Assembly (NCBI RefSeq): GCF_014490785.1 | Contig: NZ_CP051488.1 | Span: forward strand, 3,534,001-3,598,000 | From: Kosakonia sp. SMBL-WEM22 | GTDB taxonomy: Bacteria > Pseudomonadota > Gammaproteobacteria > Enterobacterales > Enterobacteriaceae | Length of the DNA stretch: 64,000 nt | Direction of reading: 5' to 3' | In this document: in pieces, positions 53,801-61,900 of the stretch | Position numbering within the stretch: position 1 is the first letter of the stretch | Layout of the letters: every line of letters begins with the position of its first letter | Notes under the pieces: model-generated | Seen by the model: the letters and a program-made list of their open reading frames with translations, nothing else | What the model was told of the DNA's origin: nothing | Databases searched by the model: none | Made by a program: the position numbers and the translations under genes

Positions 53801-53972
53801 TGGCGTGCTGCCAATGGCGACCAGCACCGGTGCCGGCTCAAGTAGCCAGCATGCGGTGGGCACCGGGGTGATGGGCGGGATGATTTCCGCCACGGTGCTG
53901 GCGATCTTCTTTGTCCCGCTCTTCTTTGTGCTGGTGCGCCGCCGCTTCCCGCTCAGGGCAAAACCACGTTAA
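50859..53972 (+). CDS. acrD: AcrD, RND aminoglycoside efflux pump
   Basis: A 1037-residue inner-membrane RND pump, exporting aminoglycosides and anionic compounds with AcrA and TolC. It starts MANFFIDRPIFAWVLAILIC, and carries twelve helices, two large periplasmic loops and the proton-relay Asp pair in LLVDDAIVVVENVERI (helix 4). No partner adaptor gene is adjacent, as is normal for acrD. K-12 AcrD is also 1037 residues. Confidence 0.96.
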   Translation: MANFFIDRPIFAWVLAILICLTGALAISSLPVEQYPDLAPPNVRITANYPGASAQTLENTVTQVIEQNMTGLDNLMYMSSQSSATGQASITLNFRAGTDPDEAVQQVQNQLQSAMRKLPQTVQNQGVTVRKTGDTNILTIAFVSTDGSMDKQDIADYVASNIQDPLSRVNGVGDIDAYGSQYAMRIWLDPSKLTSYQLTTGDVTRAISSQNAQIAVGQLGGTPSVDRQALNATINAQSLLQTPEQFRAITLRVNPDGSEVRLGDVATVELGAEKYDYLSRYNGKAASGLGVKLASGANEMETAELVLQRLDELSHYFPHGLEYKVAYETASFVKASIIDVVKTLLEAIVLVFVVMYLFLQNFRATLIPTIAVPVVLLGTFGVLYSFGYSINTLTMFAMVLAIGLLVDDAIVVVENVERIMSEEGLSPREATRKSMGQIQGALVGIAMVLSAVFVPMAFFGGTTGAIYRQFSITIVSAMVLSVLVAMILTPALCATLLKPLHKGEQHGQKGFFGAFNRVFNRNADRYQTAVGKILHHALRWILLYLLLIGVMVLLFMRLPTSFLPLEDRGMFTTSIQLPSGSTQQQTLKVVQKVEKYFFTHEKENVQSVFATVGSGPGGNGQNVARLFIRLKDWESRHTSEGSAFAIIERATKAFSRIKEARVFAGSPPAISGMGSSAGFDMELQDHAGAGHDALMAARDQLIQLASQDPALTRVRHNGLDDSAQLQIDIDQRKAQALGVSIDDINDTLKTAWGSSYVNDFMDRGRVKKVYVQSAAKFRMLPDDINRWYVRNNSGGMVPFSAFATSHWQTGSPRLERYNGYAAVEIVGEAAPGVSTGTAMDVMEKLVRQLPTGFGLEWTAMSYQERLSGAQAPALYAVSLLVVFLCLAALYESWSVPFSVMLVVPLGVIGALVATWMRGLENDVYFQVGLLTVIGLSAKNAILIVEFANEMNARGEDLLASTLHACRQRLRPILMTSLAFVFGVLPMATSTGAGSSSQHAVGTGVMGGMISATVLAIFFVPLFFVLVRRRFPLRAKPR

Positions 53973-53983
53973 TCGCGGGCAAC

Positions 53984-54016
53984 AAAAAAGGCGACTGGAT
54001 TCAGGTCGCCTTTTTT
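53984..54016 (+). terminator. acrD terminator
   Basis: AAAAAAGGCGAC, a 9-base loop and GTCGCCTTTTTT lie 11 bp after the acrD stop. It may also serve ypfM from the other side. Confidence 0.88.
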
Positions 54017-54065
54017 ACGTGGATATTATTATTAAGCCGTCACTGCTCAATCATTCGTCTGAAAA

Positions 54066-54125
54066 TTATTTACGAAGCATGCCTTCGATAAAATCTTTCC
54101 AGTTCCCCAGTTCATGTTCAATCAT
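54066..54125 (-). CDS. ypfM: YpfM, 19-residue small protein
   Basis: On the minus strand ATG opens 19 codons reading MIEHELGNWKDFIEGMLRK, one substitution from E. coli YpfM as I recall it (R to H at residue 4). A GAGAGG ribosome site lies 7 bases upstream. Its place between acrD and yffB is conserved. The peptide is expressed in E. coli; its function is unknown. Confidence 0.9.
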   Translation of the reverse strand: MIEHELGNWKDFIEGMLRK

Positions 54126-54312
54126 AACTACCTCTCTTATTATTACGGCCATTCTACTCAATGCCCGGATGCGCTGTGAAGCTATTTAAACCAATCGAAT
54201 TAATCGCTCTTTACCGGGCATATCTCTTTGGCTTGGGCTTACTATGCGCCGCTCTGCGGCCTCATACTGTGATTAACGGCAATATTTCCTAAAAACTTGA
54301 GGGCTAAATGAA

Positions 54313-54417
54313 ATGGCGATCACATTGTCAGATAAATCTTTAGTTTTGTTATTACGCGATGAACTAGGGGTGACCAAAAGTTATTTAACTAAAATCACTC
54401 AACTCACCGTTAAGTGA
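54313..54417 (+). CDS. Possible 34-residue small ORF in AT-rich gap
   Basis: ATG with a GAGGG site about 10 bases upstream opens 34 codons (MAITLSDKSLVLLLRDELGV then TKSYLTKITQLTVK). The surrounding 54130-54509 is clearly richer in A and T than the neighbouring genes. The C-terminal half resembles a helix-turn-helix fragment. It may be a small protein, a remnant, or chance. The rest of this 380-bp gap holds only the yffB promoter region. Confidence 0.3.
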   Translation: MAITLSDKSLVLLLRDELGVTKSYLTKITQLTVK

Positions 54418-54509
54418 ATTATTATTACCACGCGAATGATATTCGAATTAGATTCCGTTATTCTAATTTCCTGTTCGAATAAGGTTAAAAAGAGACAAAA
54501 GGATTCAAC

Positions 54510-54866
54510 ATGATCACCCTGTATGGCATCAAAAATTGCGACACCATCAAGAAAGCCCGCCGCTGGCTGGAGGCTGAGCAGGTGGAGTACCGCTTCCATG
54601 ATTACCGCGTCGACGGGATTGATGCAGATCTGCTGCGCCCCGCAGTCGCAGAGCTTGGCTGGGAAGCATTACTGAACACGCGCGGAACCACCTGGCGCAA
54701 GCTGGATGAAGCGCAGCGCGCGGCAGTCGTTGACGCTGAAACGGCGATTGCCTTAATGGTTGAAATGCCAGCAATTATCAAACGACCATTGCTCTGCGCG
54801 CCCGGTAAGCCTATGCTGCTGGGTTTCAATGAATCCAGTTATGAGAAGTTTATTCACGAGGTGTAG
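54510..54866 (+). CDS. yffB: YffB, ArsC/Spx-family protein
   Basis: A 118-residue thioredoxin-fold protein of the ArsC/Spx family, starting MITLYGIKNCDTIKKARRWL. A single Cys (residue 10) replaces the CXXC of reductases; RPLLCAPGK is near the C-terminus. Function is unknown. The next gene, dapE, begins 3 bp after its stop, so they form an operon. Confidence 0.92.
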   Translation: MITLYGIKNCDTIKKARRWLEAEQVEYRFHDYRVDGIDADLLRPAVAELGWEALLNTRGTTWRKLDEAQRAAVVDAETAIALMVEMPAIIKRPLLCAPGKPMLLGFNESSYEKFIHEV

Positions 54867-54869
54867 TTT

Positions 54870-55997
54870 ATGTCATGCCCGGTTATTGAGCTGACGCAGC
54901 AGCTTATTCGTCGCCCTTCTCTGAGTCCCGATGATGCGGGATGCCAGGCGCTGATGATTGAACGCCTGCGCGCTATCGGTTTCACCGTTGAGCCGATGGA
55001 TTTTGGCGACACGCAGAACTTCTGGGCATGGCGCGGCCAGGGAGAGACGCTGGCGTTTGCCGGTCATACGGATGTTGTCCCGGCAGGCGACGTCGACCGC
55101 TGGATCAACCCACCTTTCGAACCCACCATTCGTGACGGCCTGCTGTTTGGTCGCGGCGCGGCGGATATGAAAGGCTCGCTGGCGGCGATGGTGGTTGCCG
55201 CCGAGCGTTTCGTGGCGCAGCACCCGCAGCACAGAGGCCGCCTCGCCTTTCTTATTACCTCTGATGAAGAGGCCAGCGCCACCAACGGCACGGTGAAAGT
55301 GGTTGAAGCGCTGATGGCGCGCAACGAACGTCTCGATTACTGCCTGGTGGGCGAGCCATCGAGCACCGAAGTGGTGGGCGATGTGGTGAAAAATGGCCGT
55401 CGCGGCTCCATGACCTGCAACCTGACCATTCATGGCGTGCAGGGGCACGTGGCCTATCCTCATCTGGCGGACAACCCGGTTCACCGCGCGGTACCGATGT
55501 TAACCGAGCTGGTGGGCATCGAGTGGGATCGCGGCAATGACTATTTCCCGCCGACCAGTATGCAGATCGCCAACGTTCAGGCCGGTACCGGCAGCAATAA
55601 CGTCATTCCCGGCGAGCTGTTTGTGCAGTTCAACTTCCGCTTCAGTACCGAACTGACGGACGAGATGATTAAAGCAAAGGTGCAGGCGCTGCTGGAGAAA
55701 TATCAGCTGCGCTACTCCGTGGAGTGGTGGGTCTCGGGCCAGCCGTTCCTGACCGGACGCGGCAAGCTGGTGGATGCGGTGGTTAACGCCATTGAGCACT
55801 ATAATGAGATTAAACCGCAGTTGTTGACCACCGGCGGCACTTCCGATGGCCGCTTTATCGCGCGGATGGGCGCACAGGTTGTCGAGCTTGGGCCGGTGAA
55901 CGCAACGATTCACAAAATTAACGAATGCGTAAACGCCGCAGATCTGCAACTGCTGGCGCGGATGTACCAGCGCATTATGGAACAACTCATCGCCTGA
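54870..55997 (+). CDS. dapE: DapE, succinyl-diaminopimelate desuccinylase
   Basis: A 375-residue di-zinc M20-family enzyme in lysine/DAP synthesis, needed for peptidoglycan. Zinc and catalytic residues are visible in AGHTDVVPAGD (about residues 65-75), GRGAADMKGSLAAM (about 92-105) and LITSDEEASA (catalytic Glu about 134). Same operon as yffB and ypfN. dapA, for an earlier step, is at 62 kb. Confidence 0.97.
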   Translation: MSCPVIELTQQLIRRPSLSPDDAGCQALMIERLRAIGFTVEPMDFGDTQNFWAWRGQGETLAFAGHTDVVPAGDVDRWINPPFEPTIRDGLLFGRGAADMKGSLAAMVVAAERFVAQHPQHRGRLAFLITSDEEASATNGTVKVVEALMARNERLDYCLVGEPSSTEVVGDVVKNGRRGSMTCNLTIHGVQGHVAYPHLADNPVHRAVPMLTELVGIEWDRGNDYFPPTSMQIANVQAGTGSNNVIPGELFVQFNFRFSTELTDEMIKAKVQALLEKYQLRYSVEWWVSGQPFLTGRGKLVDAVVNAIEHYNEIKPQLLTTGGTSDGRFIARMGAQVVELGPVNATIHKINECVNAADLQLLARMYQRIMEQLIA

Positions 55998-56013
55998 TTG
56001 GCTGGAGGTTCGC

Positions 56014-56214
56014 ATGGATTGGCTGTCAAAATATTGGTGGATTCTGGTACTGATTTTTTTAGTCGGCGTGTTGATCAACGTGATCAAAGATCTTAGCCGC
56101 GTCGATCATAAAAAGTTTCTCGCCAACAAGCCGGATCTGCCGCCGCATCGTGATTTCAACGATAAGTGGGATGACGAGGATGACTGGCCGAATAAGGACC
56201 AGCCGAAGAAGTAA
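56014..56214 (+). CDS. ypfN: YpfN, UPF0370 membrane protein
   Basis: A 66-residue protein with one membrane helix (about residues 5-27) and a charged tail ending NKDQPKK. Conserved 3' of dapE (16 bp gap). Function is unknown. Confidence 0.9.
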   Translation: MDWLSKYWWILVLIFLVGVLINVIKDLSRVDHKKFLANKPDLPPHRDFNDKWDDEDDWPNKDQPKK

Positions 56215-56217
56215 CCT

Positions 56218-56246
56218 TTCACCCCCGTTTGGGGGTGAATCTTTTA
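56218..56246. terminator. ypfN terminator, convergent with ypfH
   Basis: TTCACCCCC, loop GTTT and GGGGGTGAA followed by TCTTTT. It overlaps the very end of convergent ypfH. Confidence 0.82.
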
Positions 56247-56942
56247 TAGCAGCTCAATGATGTCATCATCGTTCGGCTTGCCGCCGCTTAACGCCTCATC
56301 AAAGTAGTGCTTCGGCACGGTGTACTGCAAATGATGCAGCGCCAGCGCCATGCTGCGATCGTCAATGGCGTGCCCCAGATCTTCAACGATATCAAGCGTG
56401 ATATCGCCGCCTAACGCCGCAACCGCCTCTTCCGCCTTCACCGCCCACGCCAGATCGATCACCGGATCGTCGCCGCCGTGGATCAGGTGAATGGTATTAG
56501 TGGTGGCAACCCGCTGCGGCAGGCTGGCGTAACGACCGTTAAAGGCAATCACGCGCGAGGCGAGATCCGGCTGCGCCTTGATCCCCTCCAGCGCCATAAT
56601 CGCCCCCTGCGAAAAGCCGATCAGCGCCGTGGCAAGCGGGCTGATACCGCTCTTTTGTTGCCAGTAACGCACCGCCTCAATAAACTGCGGCATCACCGCA
56701 TCGACGCGCTGCTGGCGGTTCTCTTCACTGATATTGCCGACGGAGAACCACTGGCGACCCGGTGCGGCACCGCTCGCTTCAACGCCGCCGATGCTGACGA
56801 TCAGCGCGTCGGGAAAGGCTGGCGCGAACCAGCGACCAATCTCGCCCATTGAAACCGGGTTATCGCCGACGCCGTGAAACAGCAGCAGCAGTTGCTTCGC
56901 AGGGCTTGTCGGGCGTTGCACAACAAAATGGGCATCTTTCAT
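56244..56942 (-). CDS. ypfH: YpfH, serine esterase
   Basis: A 232-residue alpha/beta hydrolase of the carboxylesterase/phospholipase family. The nucleophile elbow is GFSQG (about residues 108-112), and an Asp-containing HGGDDPVID and the final His (DLGHAID) complete the triad. E. coli YpfH has esterase activity on short acyl substrates; the natural substrate is not known. Upstream of it on the same strand is tmcA. Confidence 0.92.
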   Translation of the reverse strand: MKDAHFVVQRPTSPAKQLLLLFHGVGDNPVSMGEIGRWFAPAFPDALIVSIGGVEASGAAPGRQWFSVGNISEENRQQRVDAVMPQFIEAVRYWQQKSGISPLATALIGFSQGAIMALEGIKAQPDLASRVIAFNGRYASLPQRVATTNTIHLIHGGDDPVIDLAWAVKAEEAVAALGGDITLDIVEDLGHAIDDRSMALALHHLQYTVPKHYFDEALSGGKPNDDDIIELL

Positions 56943-57019
56943 CAGGATCTCCTTAACGTGTCAGGTGCAGTCTACGCCGGGCAAAAAGAGTGACAATGCC
57001 ATTTAACTGATGGAGATGG

Positions 57020-59017
57020 TTAAAAAAACTGTCTGGCCTGCACCTGCTTTTTCAGGGTTTCTGTACGCACTTCATCACCTGCCCGCAGCGCCAGAGCGGC
57101 TTCGGTGCGCTGCTGCGCCAGTAGCGCTTTGCGCCCTGGCAAGCCTAAACGCGCGCAGAGCTGCGCCTCGCGCTCAGAGTGGACAAGCTGGCCACGCAGC
57201 GCCGGGAGCGCGAGATCGCTCTGCGCAAGCAGGCGAGAAAGTGCGCCAGTGGCGGCCGAGAGCGGGCGATGGGCAAAAGCAAACCCGGCCAGCTCCAGCC
57301 AGTCCTCATCATTAAGGGTAGACCCCTGGGCCGGGGGCAGGGCTAACTTTTCCCCCTGCCAGTGCGAAAGCCACGGGAGATCGCGTGCCAGACGCTGCTG
57401 TTCATGCGCCGCCAGCGCATGCCCGGCTTCACTTAACGGCAACAGCGCCATCGCTGTAAAGCAGCCGCTACTCGCCTCTCGCTGGCTGCCAAGGCGCACC
57501 AGCTTAAAGCCGCAGCGCTGCCAGAAGTGCCACAACGCCTGGGTAAAACCAAAGCTGACCGATAGATAATCGCAGTCGCTGTCACGCGCCTGCGCCACCA
57601 GCGCGCGACCAATGCCTTCCCGCTGGCAGTGAGGATGCACGGCGATACGACTAATGCGTCGCCCGCGCAGCGTTGCGGCCAGCGGGCTGCCGCCGTGCGC
57701 GGCGAGTGATTGCGCCACCAGGTTGCCGCGCGGGCGGCGAAAACCGGCCCATACCGCCTGGCTTAGCTCGGGGGACAGCCCGCCCTCCTCTACCAGCCAG
57801 AGCGCGCCGACAATATGCTCTGCTTTTTTCGCCAGCCAGAAGTGCTGGCATGGCGCATCCATCATGCGTCGCAGATCGAGCGGCGAGGTGCGGTAGTGAG
57901 CGCTCGCCAGCAGGCGATAGAGTGCCGCAGACTGCGCAGGATGGCTCTGCCAGGCATTAGCAGGCAGCGGCGCGACCGTCAGCGCGCCGCTGGGTTTATC
58001 CGTCGCAACAGCATCATCCAGCAGCAGCAGTTCAGCCACCGCGCGCTCAAGCGGGCAACCCGCCGCCCAGCGCAGAGGCATGGAGAGCGCGCGGTGGCGT
58101 AAGTGTGGGAAACCAGCGCAAAACTTCAGTAAAAAGCCCTGTCCGGTGCCTTCGTAACCCTGCACCGTGGTGGTTAATAGCACATGGCTAAACGCGGCGG
58201 TAAGGGTATGCAGTAATGGGCCTGGGATAGCCGCGGCTTCATCGACAATCAGCCAGCCAGGCTGGCTTCCCTGCTGGTTTATCCGCTCCGCCAGCGCATC
58301 GGGGGCGATAAAATCGAACTTTTCGCCCGCGTAGTGCGAAAGCACGTCAGTGGCGGCGCGCGTTGGCGCAGTTACAACGGCTGGCGAAGTTAGCCTTGCG
58401 ATATGCATCCCGGCGAGCGCGGATTTACCGCGTCCGCGCGGTGCGGTGACCACCATCACACCGGGTGGCATCGCAGCAAGTTCGGCGAGGATCGCCGCTT
58501 GTTCGCGCTGCGGCGCACCGTTGGCGGGATGCCACTCAGCACGAATGGGAAAATTAGCAACAGGTTGCGCGTCGCCTTCACGCCAGAGCAGCGTCTGCCC
58601 GTCGTGAAAAAGGGTGCGGCTAAAGTGGTCAACAAAAACCGGGGTCGGGATGGGATCGGCGGTGTCGCTCCAGCGGCGGCTGTCTGCGTCTGGCTGCTGC
58701 GCCCAGCGCTCGAGCGGCGGAACCAGCAGCAGCAGCCAGCTTCCCGCTTTTAGCGTGCCGCTAAGGGCGGCAAAGGCGGCAACATCGAAGCCGTCGCGCG
58801 CATCAAACACCGCATGGCTGAACTCACGCCCGAGCAGCGTCGTTAGCGCGCGCGGCGAGCAGTCGCCCGCTTCGCCCACCCAAAGCCAGTCGCCAGGGAG
58901 CGCGTCGCGCAGCTTCCCTGCCTCATCGGCGCACCACGCCGCGCTGCCGGAGAGCACCAGCAGGCGACGGATCCCTTCCCGCGCCATCTGCGCGCTCAGG
59001 TTTACCAGCGATTGCAT
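57020..59017 (-). CDS. tmcA: TmcA, tRNA(Met) cytidine acetyltransferase
   Basis: A 665-residue enzyme that acetylates C34 of elongator tRNA-Met. An N-terminal DUF1726 domain is followed by an RNA-helicase-like ATPase with Walker A APRGRGKSALAG (about residues 192-203) and a DEAA-type Walker B (IVDEAAAIPGPLL), and a GNAT acetyltransferase domain (HPHCQREGIGRALV, about 465-478). Only 9 bp separate it from the ypfJ stop. K-12 TmcA is 671 residues. Confidence 0.95.
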   Translation of the reverse strand: MQSLVNLSAQMAREGIRRLLVLSGSAAWCADEAGKLRDALPGDWLWVGEAGDCSPRALTTLLGREFSHAVFDARDGFDVAAFAALSGTLKAGSWLLLLVPPLERWAQQPDADSRRWSDTADPIPTPVFVDHFSRTLFHDGQTLLWREGDAQPVANFPIRAEWHPANGAPQREQAAILAELAAMPPGVMVVTAPRGRGKSALAGMHIARLTSPAVVTAPTRAATDVLSHYAGEKFDFIAPDALAERINQQGSQPGWLIVDEAAAIPGPLLHTLTAAFSHVLLTTTVQGYEGTGQGFLLKFCAGFPHLRHRALSMPLRWAAGCPLERAVAELLLLDDAVATDKPSGALTVAPLPANAWQSHPAQSAALYRLLASAHYRTSPLDLRRMMDAPCQHFWLAKKAEHIVGALWLVEEGGLSPELSQAVWAGFRRPRGNLVAQSLAAHGGSPLAATLRGRRISRIAVHPHCQREGIGRALVAQARDSDCDYLSVSFGFTQALWHFWQRCGFKLVRLGSQREASSGCFTAMALLPLSEAGHALAAHEQQRLARDLPWLSHWQGEKLALPPAQGSTLNDEDWLELAGFAFAHRPLSAATGALSRLLAQSDLALPALRGQLVHSEREAQLCARLGLPGRKALLAQQRTEAALALRAGDEVRTETLKKQVQARQFF

Positions 59018-59026
59018 AGTGAGGGC

Positions 59027-59893
59027 TTACAGACGCCCGCTAAAGGTGTCGCACTGCGCCGGATCGCCGCTATCCATGCCGCGTTTGAACCAACTGTAGC
59101 GCTGCGCCGAGGTGCCATGCGTAAAGCTGTCCGGGATCACGCGCCCCTGGCTACGCTGCTGCAAACGGTCATCGCCGATTGCCTGCGCCGCGTTCAGCGC
59201 CTCTTCGAGATCGCCCTCTTCCAGCACGCCCTGCTGCTGCATGCTGTGGCCCCAGACGCCGGCATAACAGTCAGCCTGCAACTCCATGCGTACCGAGAGA
59301 GCATTGACCTCTTTCTCGCTGGCGTGCTGCTGCAGCTGACGCACTTTCGCCTCGGTGCCGAGCAGTTTTTGCACATGATGGCCCACTTCATGGGCAATCA
59401 CATAACCCTGAGCAAAATCACCACCGGCACCGAGTTTGTTTTTCATCTCATCATAGAAGGAGAGATCGATATAGACCTTGCTGTCTGCTGGGCAGTAGAA
59501 CGGCCCCATAATTGACTGCCCCATGCCGCAACCGGTGTTGAACTGATTGCGGTAGAGCACCAGTTTTGGCTGCTGGTATTGACGCCCCATTTTCTGGAAC
59601 AGCTGCCCCCAGGTATCTTCGGTGGAGGCGAAAATCACGCTGGAGAAGCGCGCGGCCTCATCCTCTTTCGGGTTCACCGCCGCCTGCTGTGACGACGGTG
59701 CGCTGACGGGTTGTCCGGTCAACATGCCGGTTAAATCCACGCCGTAATAACTTGCTACCACCACGATCACCAGCAGGATTAACCCGCCTTTGCCCCGCGG
59801 CAGGCGAAAACCCCCGCCGCCCATTGAGGGGCCACCCGACTGGCTCCGTCGGTCTTCTACGTTGTCACTCTCTCGTCGCCCTTGCCAGCGCAT
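59027..59893 (-). CDS. ypfJ: YpfJ, putative zinc metalloprotease
   Basis: A 288-residue protein with a single membrane anchor (about residues 32-52) and a neutral zinc metallopeptidase domain (PF04228). The HExxH motif is HEVGHH (about residue 163), in YVIAHEVGHHVQ. Its substrate is unknown. It lies just upstream of tmcA. Confidence 0.92.
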   Translation of the reverse strand: MRWQGRRESDNVEDRRSQSGGPSMGGGGFRLPRGKGGLILLVIVVVASYYGVDLTGMLTGQPVSAPSSQQAAVNPKEDEAARFSSVIFASTEDTWGQLFQKMGRQYQQPKLVLYRNQFNTGCGMGQSIMGPFYCPADSKVYIDLSFYDEMKNKLGAGGDFAQGYVIAHEVGHHVQKLLGTEAKVRQLQQHASEKEVNALSVRMELQADCYAGVWGHSMQQQGVLEEGDLEEALNAAQAIGDDRLQQRSQGRVIPDSFTHGTSAQRYSWFKRGMDSGDPAQCDTFSGRL

Positions 59894-59976
59894 ACTGCCT
59901 CCCTATGCCAATAATGGACTCTGTGTATATATGATCGTAGGCGGTTAGGGAAGGATTACCACTGGGAAAAAGACGT

Positions 59977-60007
59977 AAAAAAACCAGAGGATGCGGGCAC
60001 CCTCTGG
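59977..60007 (-). terminator. purC terminator
   Basis: On the minus strand CCAGAGG, a loop and CCTCTGG are followed by seven T, 22 bp past the purC stop. Confidence 0.85.
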
Positions 60008-60028
60008 CTGAGACCCGAACGGAGGCAA

Positions 60029-60742
60029 TCAGTCCAGTTTTACGCCCAGACGGTGTGCAACGGCTTCATAGGCTTCGATCAGCCCACCGAGGCTCTGGCG
60101 GAAGCGGTCTTTGTCCATTTTATCCAGCGTCTCTTTGTCCCACAGGCGGCTGCCATCCGGGGAGAACTCGTCGCCCAGCACCACTTCGCCGTTGAAGAGG
60201 CCAAACTCCAGTTTGAAATCGACGAGGATCAGGCCTGCGTCATCAAACAGCTTGCTCAGCACGTCGTTGGCTTTGTAGGAGAGCTCCTTCATGCGCGCCA
60301 GGTTCTCTTTATTCACCCAGCCGAAGGTTTCGCAGTAAGATTCGTTGACCATCGGATCGTGCATGGCGTCGTTTTTCAAAAACAGGTCAAACAGCGGCGG
60401 ATTAAGCTCAATGCCTTCTTCAATGCCCAGACGTTTCACCAGCGAGCCCGCGGCGCGGTTGCGGATCACGCACTCGACCGGCACCATATCCAGCTTTTTC
60501 ACCAGACATTCGGTATCCGAGAGCAGCGCTTCCATCTGGGTTGGGATACCGGCTTCGGCAAGTTTGGTCATAATGAAGTGGTTGAATTTGTTGTTCACCA
60601 TCCCTTTACGATCAAACTGCTCAATGCGCGCGCCATCCCCTGCTGACGTATCGTTACGGAATTCGAGCACCAACAGGTCCGGGTTTTCGGTACTGTAGAC
60701 GGTTTTCGCTTTGCCGCGATACAACTCAGCTTGCTTTTGCAT
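60029..60742 (-). CDS. purC: PurC, SAICAR synthetase
   Basis: A 237-residue enzyme of purine synthesis joining CAIR and aspartate. It begins MQKQAELYRGKAKTVYSTEN; the SAICAR signature stretches VECVIRNRAAGSLVKRLGIE and LILVDFKLEFG are present. It lies after bamC on the same strand, but a terminator in between indicates its own promoter. Confidence 0.97.
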   Translation of the reverse strand: MQKQAELYRGKAKTVYSTENPDLLVLEFRNDTSAGDGARIEQFDRKGMVNNKFNHFIMTKLAEAGIPTQMEALLSDTECLVKKLDMVPVECVIRNRAAGSLVKRLGIEEGIELNPPLFDLFLKNDAMHDPMVNESYCETFGWVNKENLARMKELSYKANDVLSKLFDDAGLILVDFKLEFGLFNGEVVLGDEFSPDGSRLWDKETLDKMDKDRFRQSLGGLIEAYEAVAHRLGVKLD

Positions 60743-60816
60743 TTTATTACTCCAGGTGTGATTACAAGGCTAATTGCACTATCTTACGCCGACGCACACG
60801 TTTGCGTCACGCTGAT

Positions 60817-60842
60817 AAAAAAAGGCCGGAGGTATTCCGGCC
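60817..60842 (-). terminator. bamC terminator
   Basis: On the minus strand GGCCGGA, a 5-base loop and TCCGGCC are followed by seven T, 8 bp past the bamC stop. Confidence 0.88.
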
Positions 60843-60849
60843 CTGGATC

Positions 60850-61884
60850 TTACTGGTTAAACGCGGCCTGCAAGGCGGCGACTAACGCGTCGTTCTGGGA
60901 TTGCGTCAGGGTGTGGCCCTTCGGATCGATAAACTGGAGGCTGCTGCGGTTATCAAGGTCGCCGACCTGCAGTTTATAATCGCCGGAGCTGAGACCCGGA
61001 TCGCGCGCGCCCAGTGCCTGCCAGTCGCTGTCAGAGAGCGGCTTGTAGGTCACAGTCATGCTGCCAGTAGAGCGGGTGCTGTCGGTCACTTTCATGCCCA
61101 CTTTCTCCAGCACGTTCGGCAGACGCTGCCAGACGACGTTGAACGGACCGCGCACCACCAGCATCGGCAGACCGGTATCATCCGCGCCGCTCTGCACGTC
61201 GAGCGTGGTCACGCTGCGCTTCTCAGCGGCGTTCTGCGCATCGGTGGCGGTTTTATCGAGGCCGGCGGAGATAACGTTCAGCATTTCGGTGCTGTAGCGC
61301 TGCAGCGATGCGGTATCACCTACCGGTTTACCCGCCTGCTCAAGGTTCACCAGTTTAACGACCACCGCCTGCTGATAACCCTGCGGTTTCACCGCGATTT
61401 GGTAGCGACCGCGATACTGCTGATCTTCATCCTGACGGTTCCACTCAACCCAATCGGTTGTGAGGGTCTGCGCGGCATCGTCGCGTTTGGCGATGGTGAA
61501 GTTTTTCGCCTGAATCAGGCTAACAACCTGCGGCCATAAGGTATTGCCGCGACCATTCTCTACCATCAGCGTGGCGGTATCGCCGTTGAACTGGGTACGC
61601 GCACCGGTCACCAGCGCCAGCGGCTGTGCTGGCGGACGAATGTCCAGCGCTTTACCAACGGCACCGCTGCCGCTGGCGGAAGGGACATTGTAGTCCCCAG
61701 TCTGCACCGGCAGGATCAGCCCGGCGGGCGCATGAAGCTCAGCAAGCGGCGTCGCATCCAGATAGGATTCGTCCCCGCTGACCTGACGCTTGTAACGTGA
61801 ATCGGAATTGCAGGCGGCGAGCAACATCACAAGTGAAACACTCGCTACCTTCGCCAGGCGCGACTTCTGTACTGAGTAAGCCAT
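60850..61884 (-). CDS. bamC: BamC, outer-membrane assembly lipoprotein
   Basis: A 344-residue lipoprotein of the BAM complex that folds outer-membrane proteins. The lipobox LAAC ends at Cys25. The unstructured N-terminal stretch that contacts BamD follows, then two helix-grip domains. The ATG (MAYSVQKSR) is chosen over an adjacent in-frame TTG. It sits 16 bp downstream of dapA, forming the dapA-bamC operon. Confidence 0.97.
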   Translation of the reverse strand: MAYSVQKSRLAKVASVSLVMLLAACNSDSRYKRQVSGDESYLDATPLAELHAPAGLILPVQTGDYNVPSASGSGAVGKALDIRPPAQPLALVTGARTQFNGDTATLMVENGRGNTLWPQVVSLIQAKNFTIAKRDDAAQTLTTDWVEWNRQDEDQQYRGRYQIAVKPQGYQQAVVVKLVNLEQAGKPVGDTASLQRYSTEMLNVISAGLDKTATDAQNAAEKRSVTTLDVQSGADDTGLPMLVVRGPFNVVWQRLPNVLEKVGMKVTDSTRSTGSMTVTYKPLSDSDWQALGARDPGLSSGDYKLQVGDLDNRSSLQFIDPKGHTLTQSQNDALVAALQAAFNQ

Positions 61885-61900
61885 CAAATCTCCCTAAACT

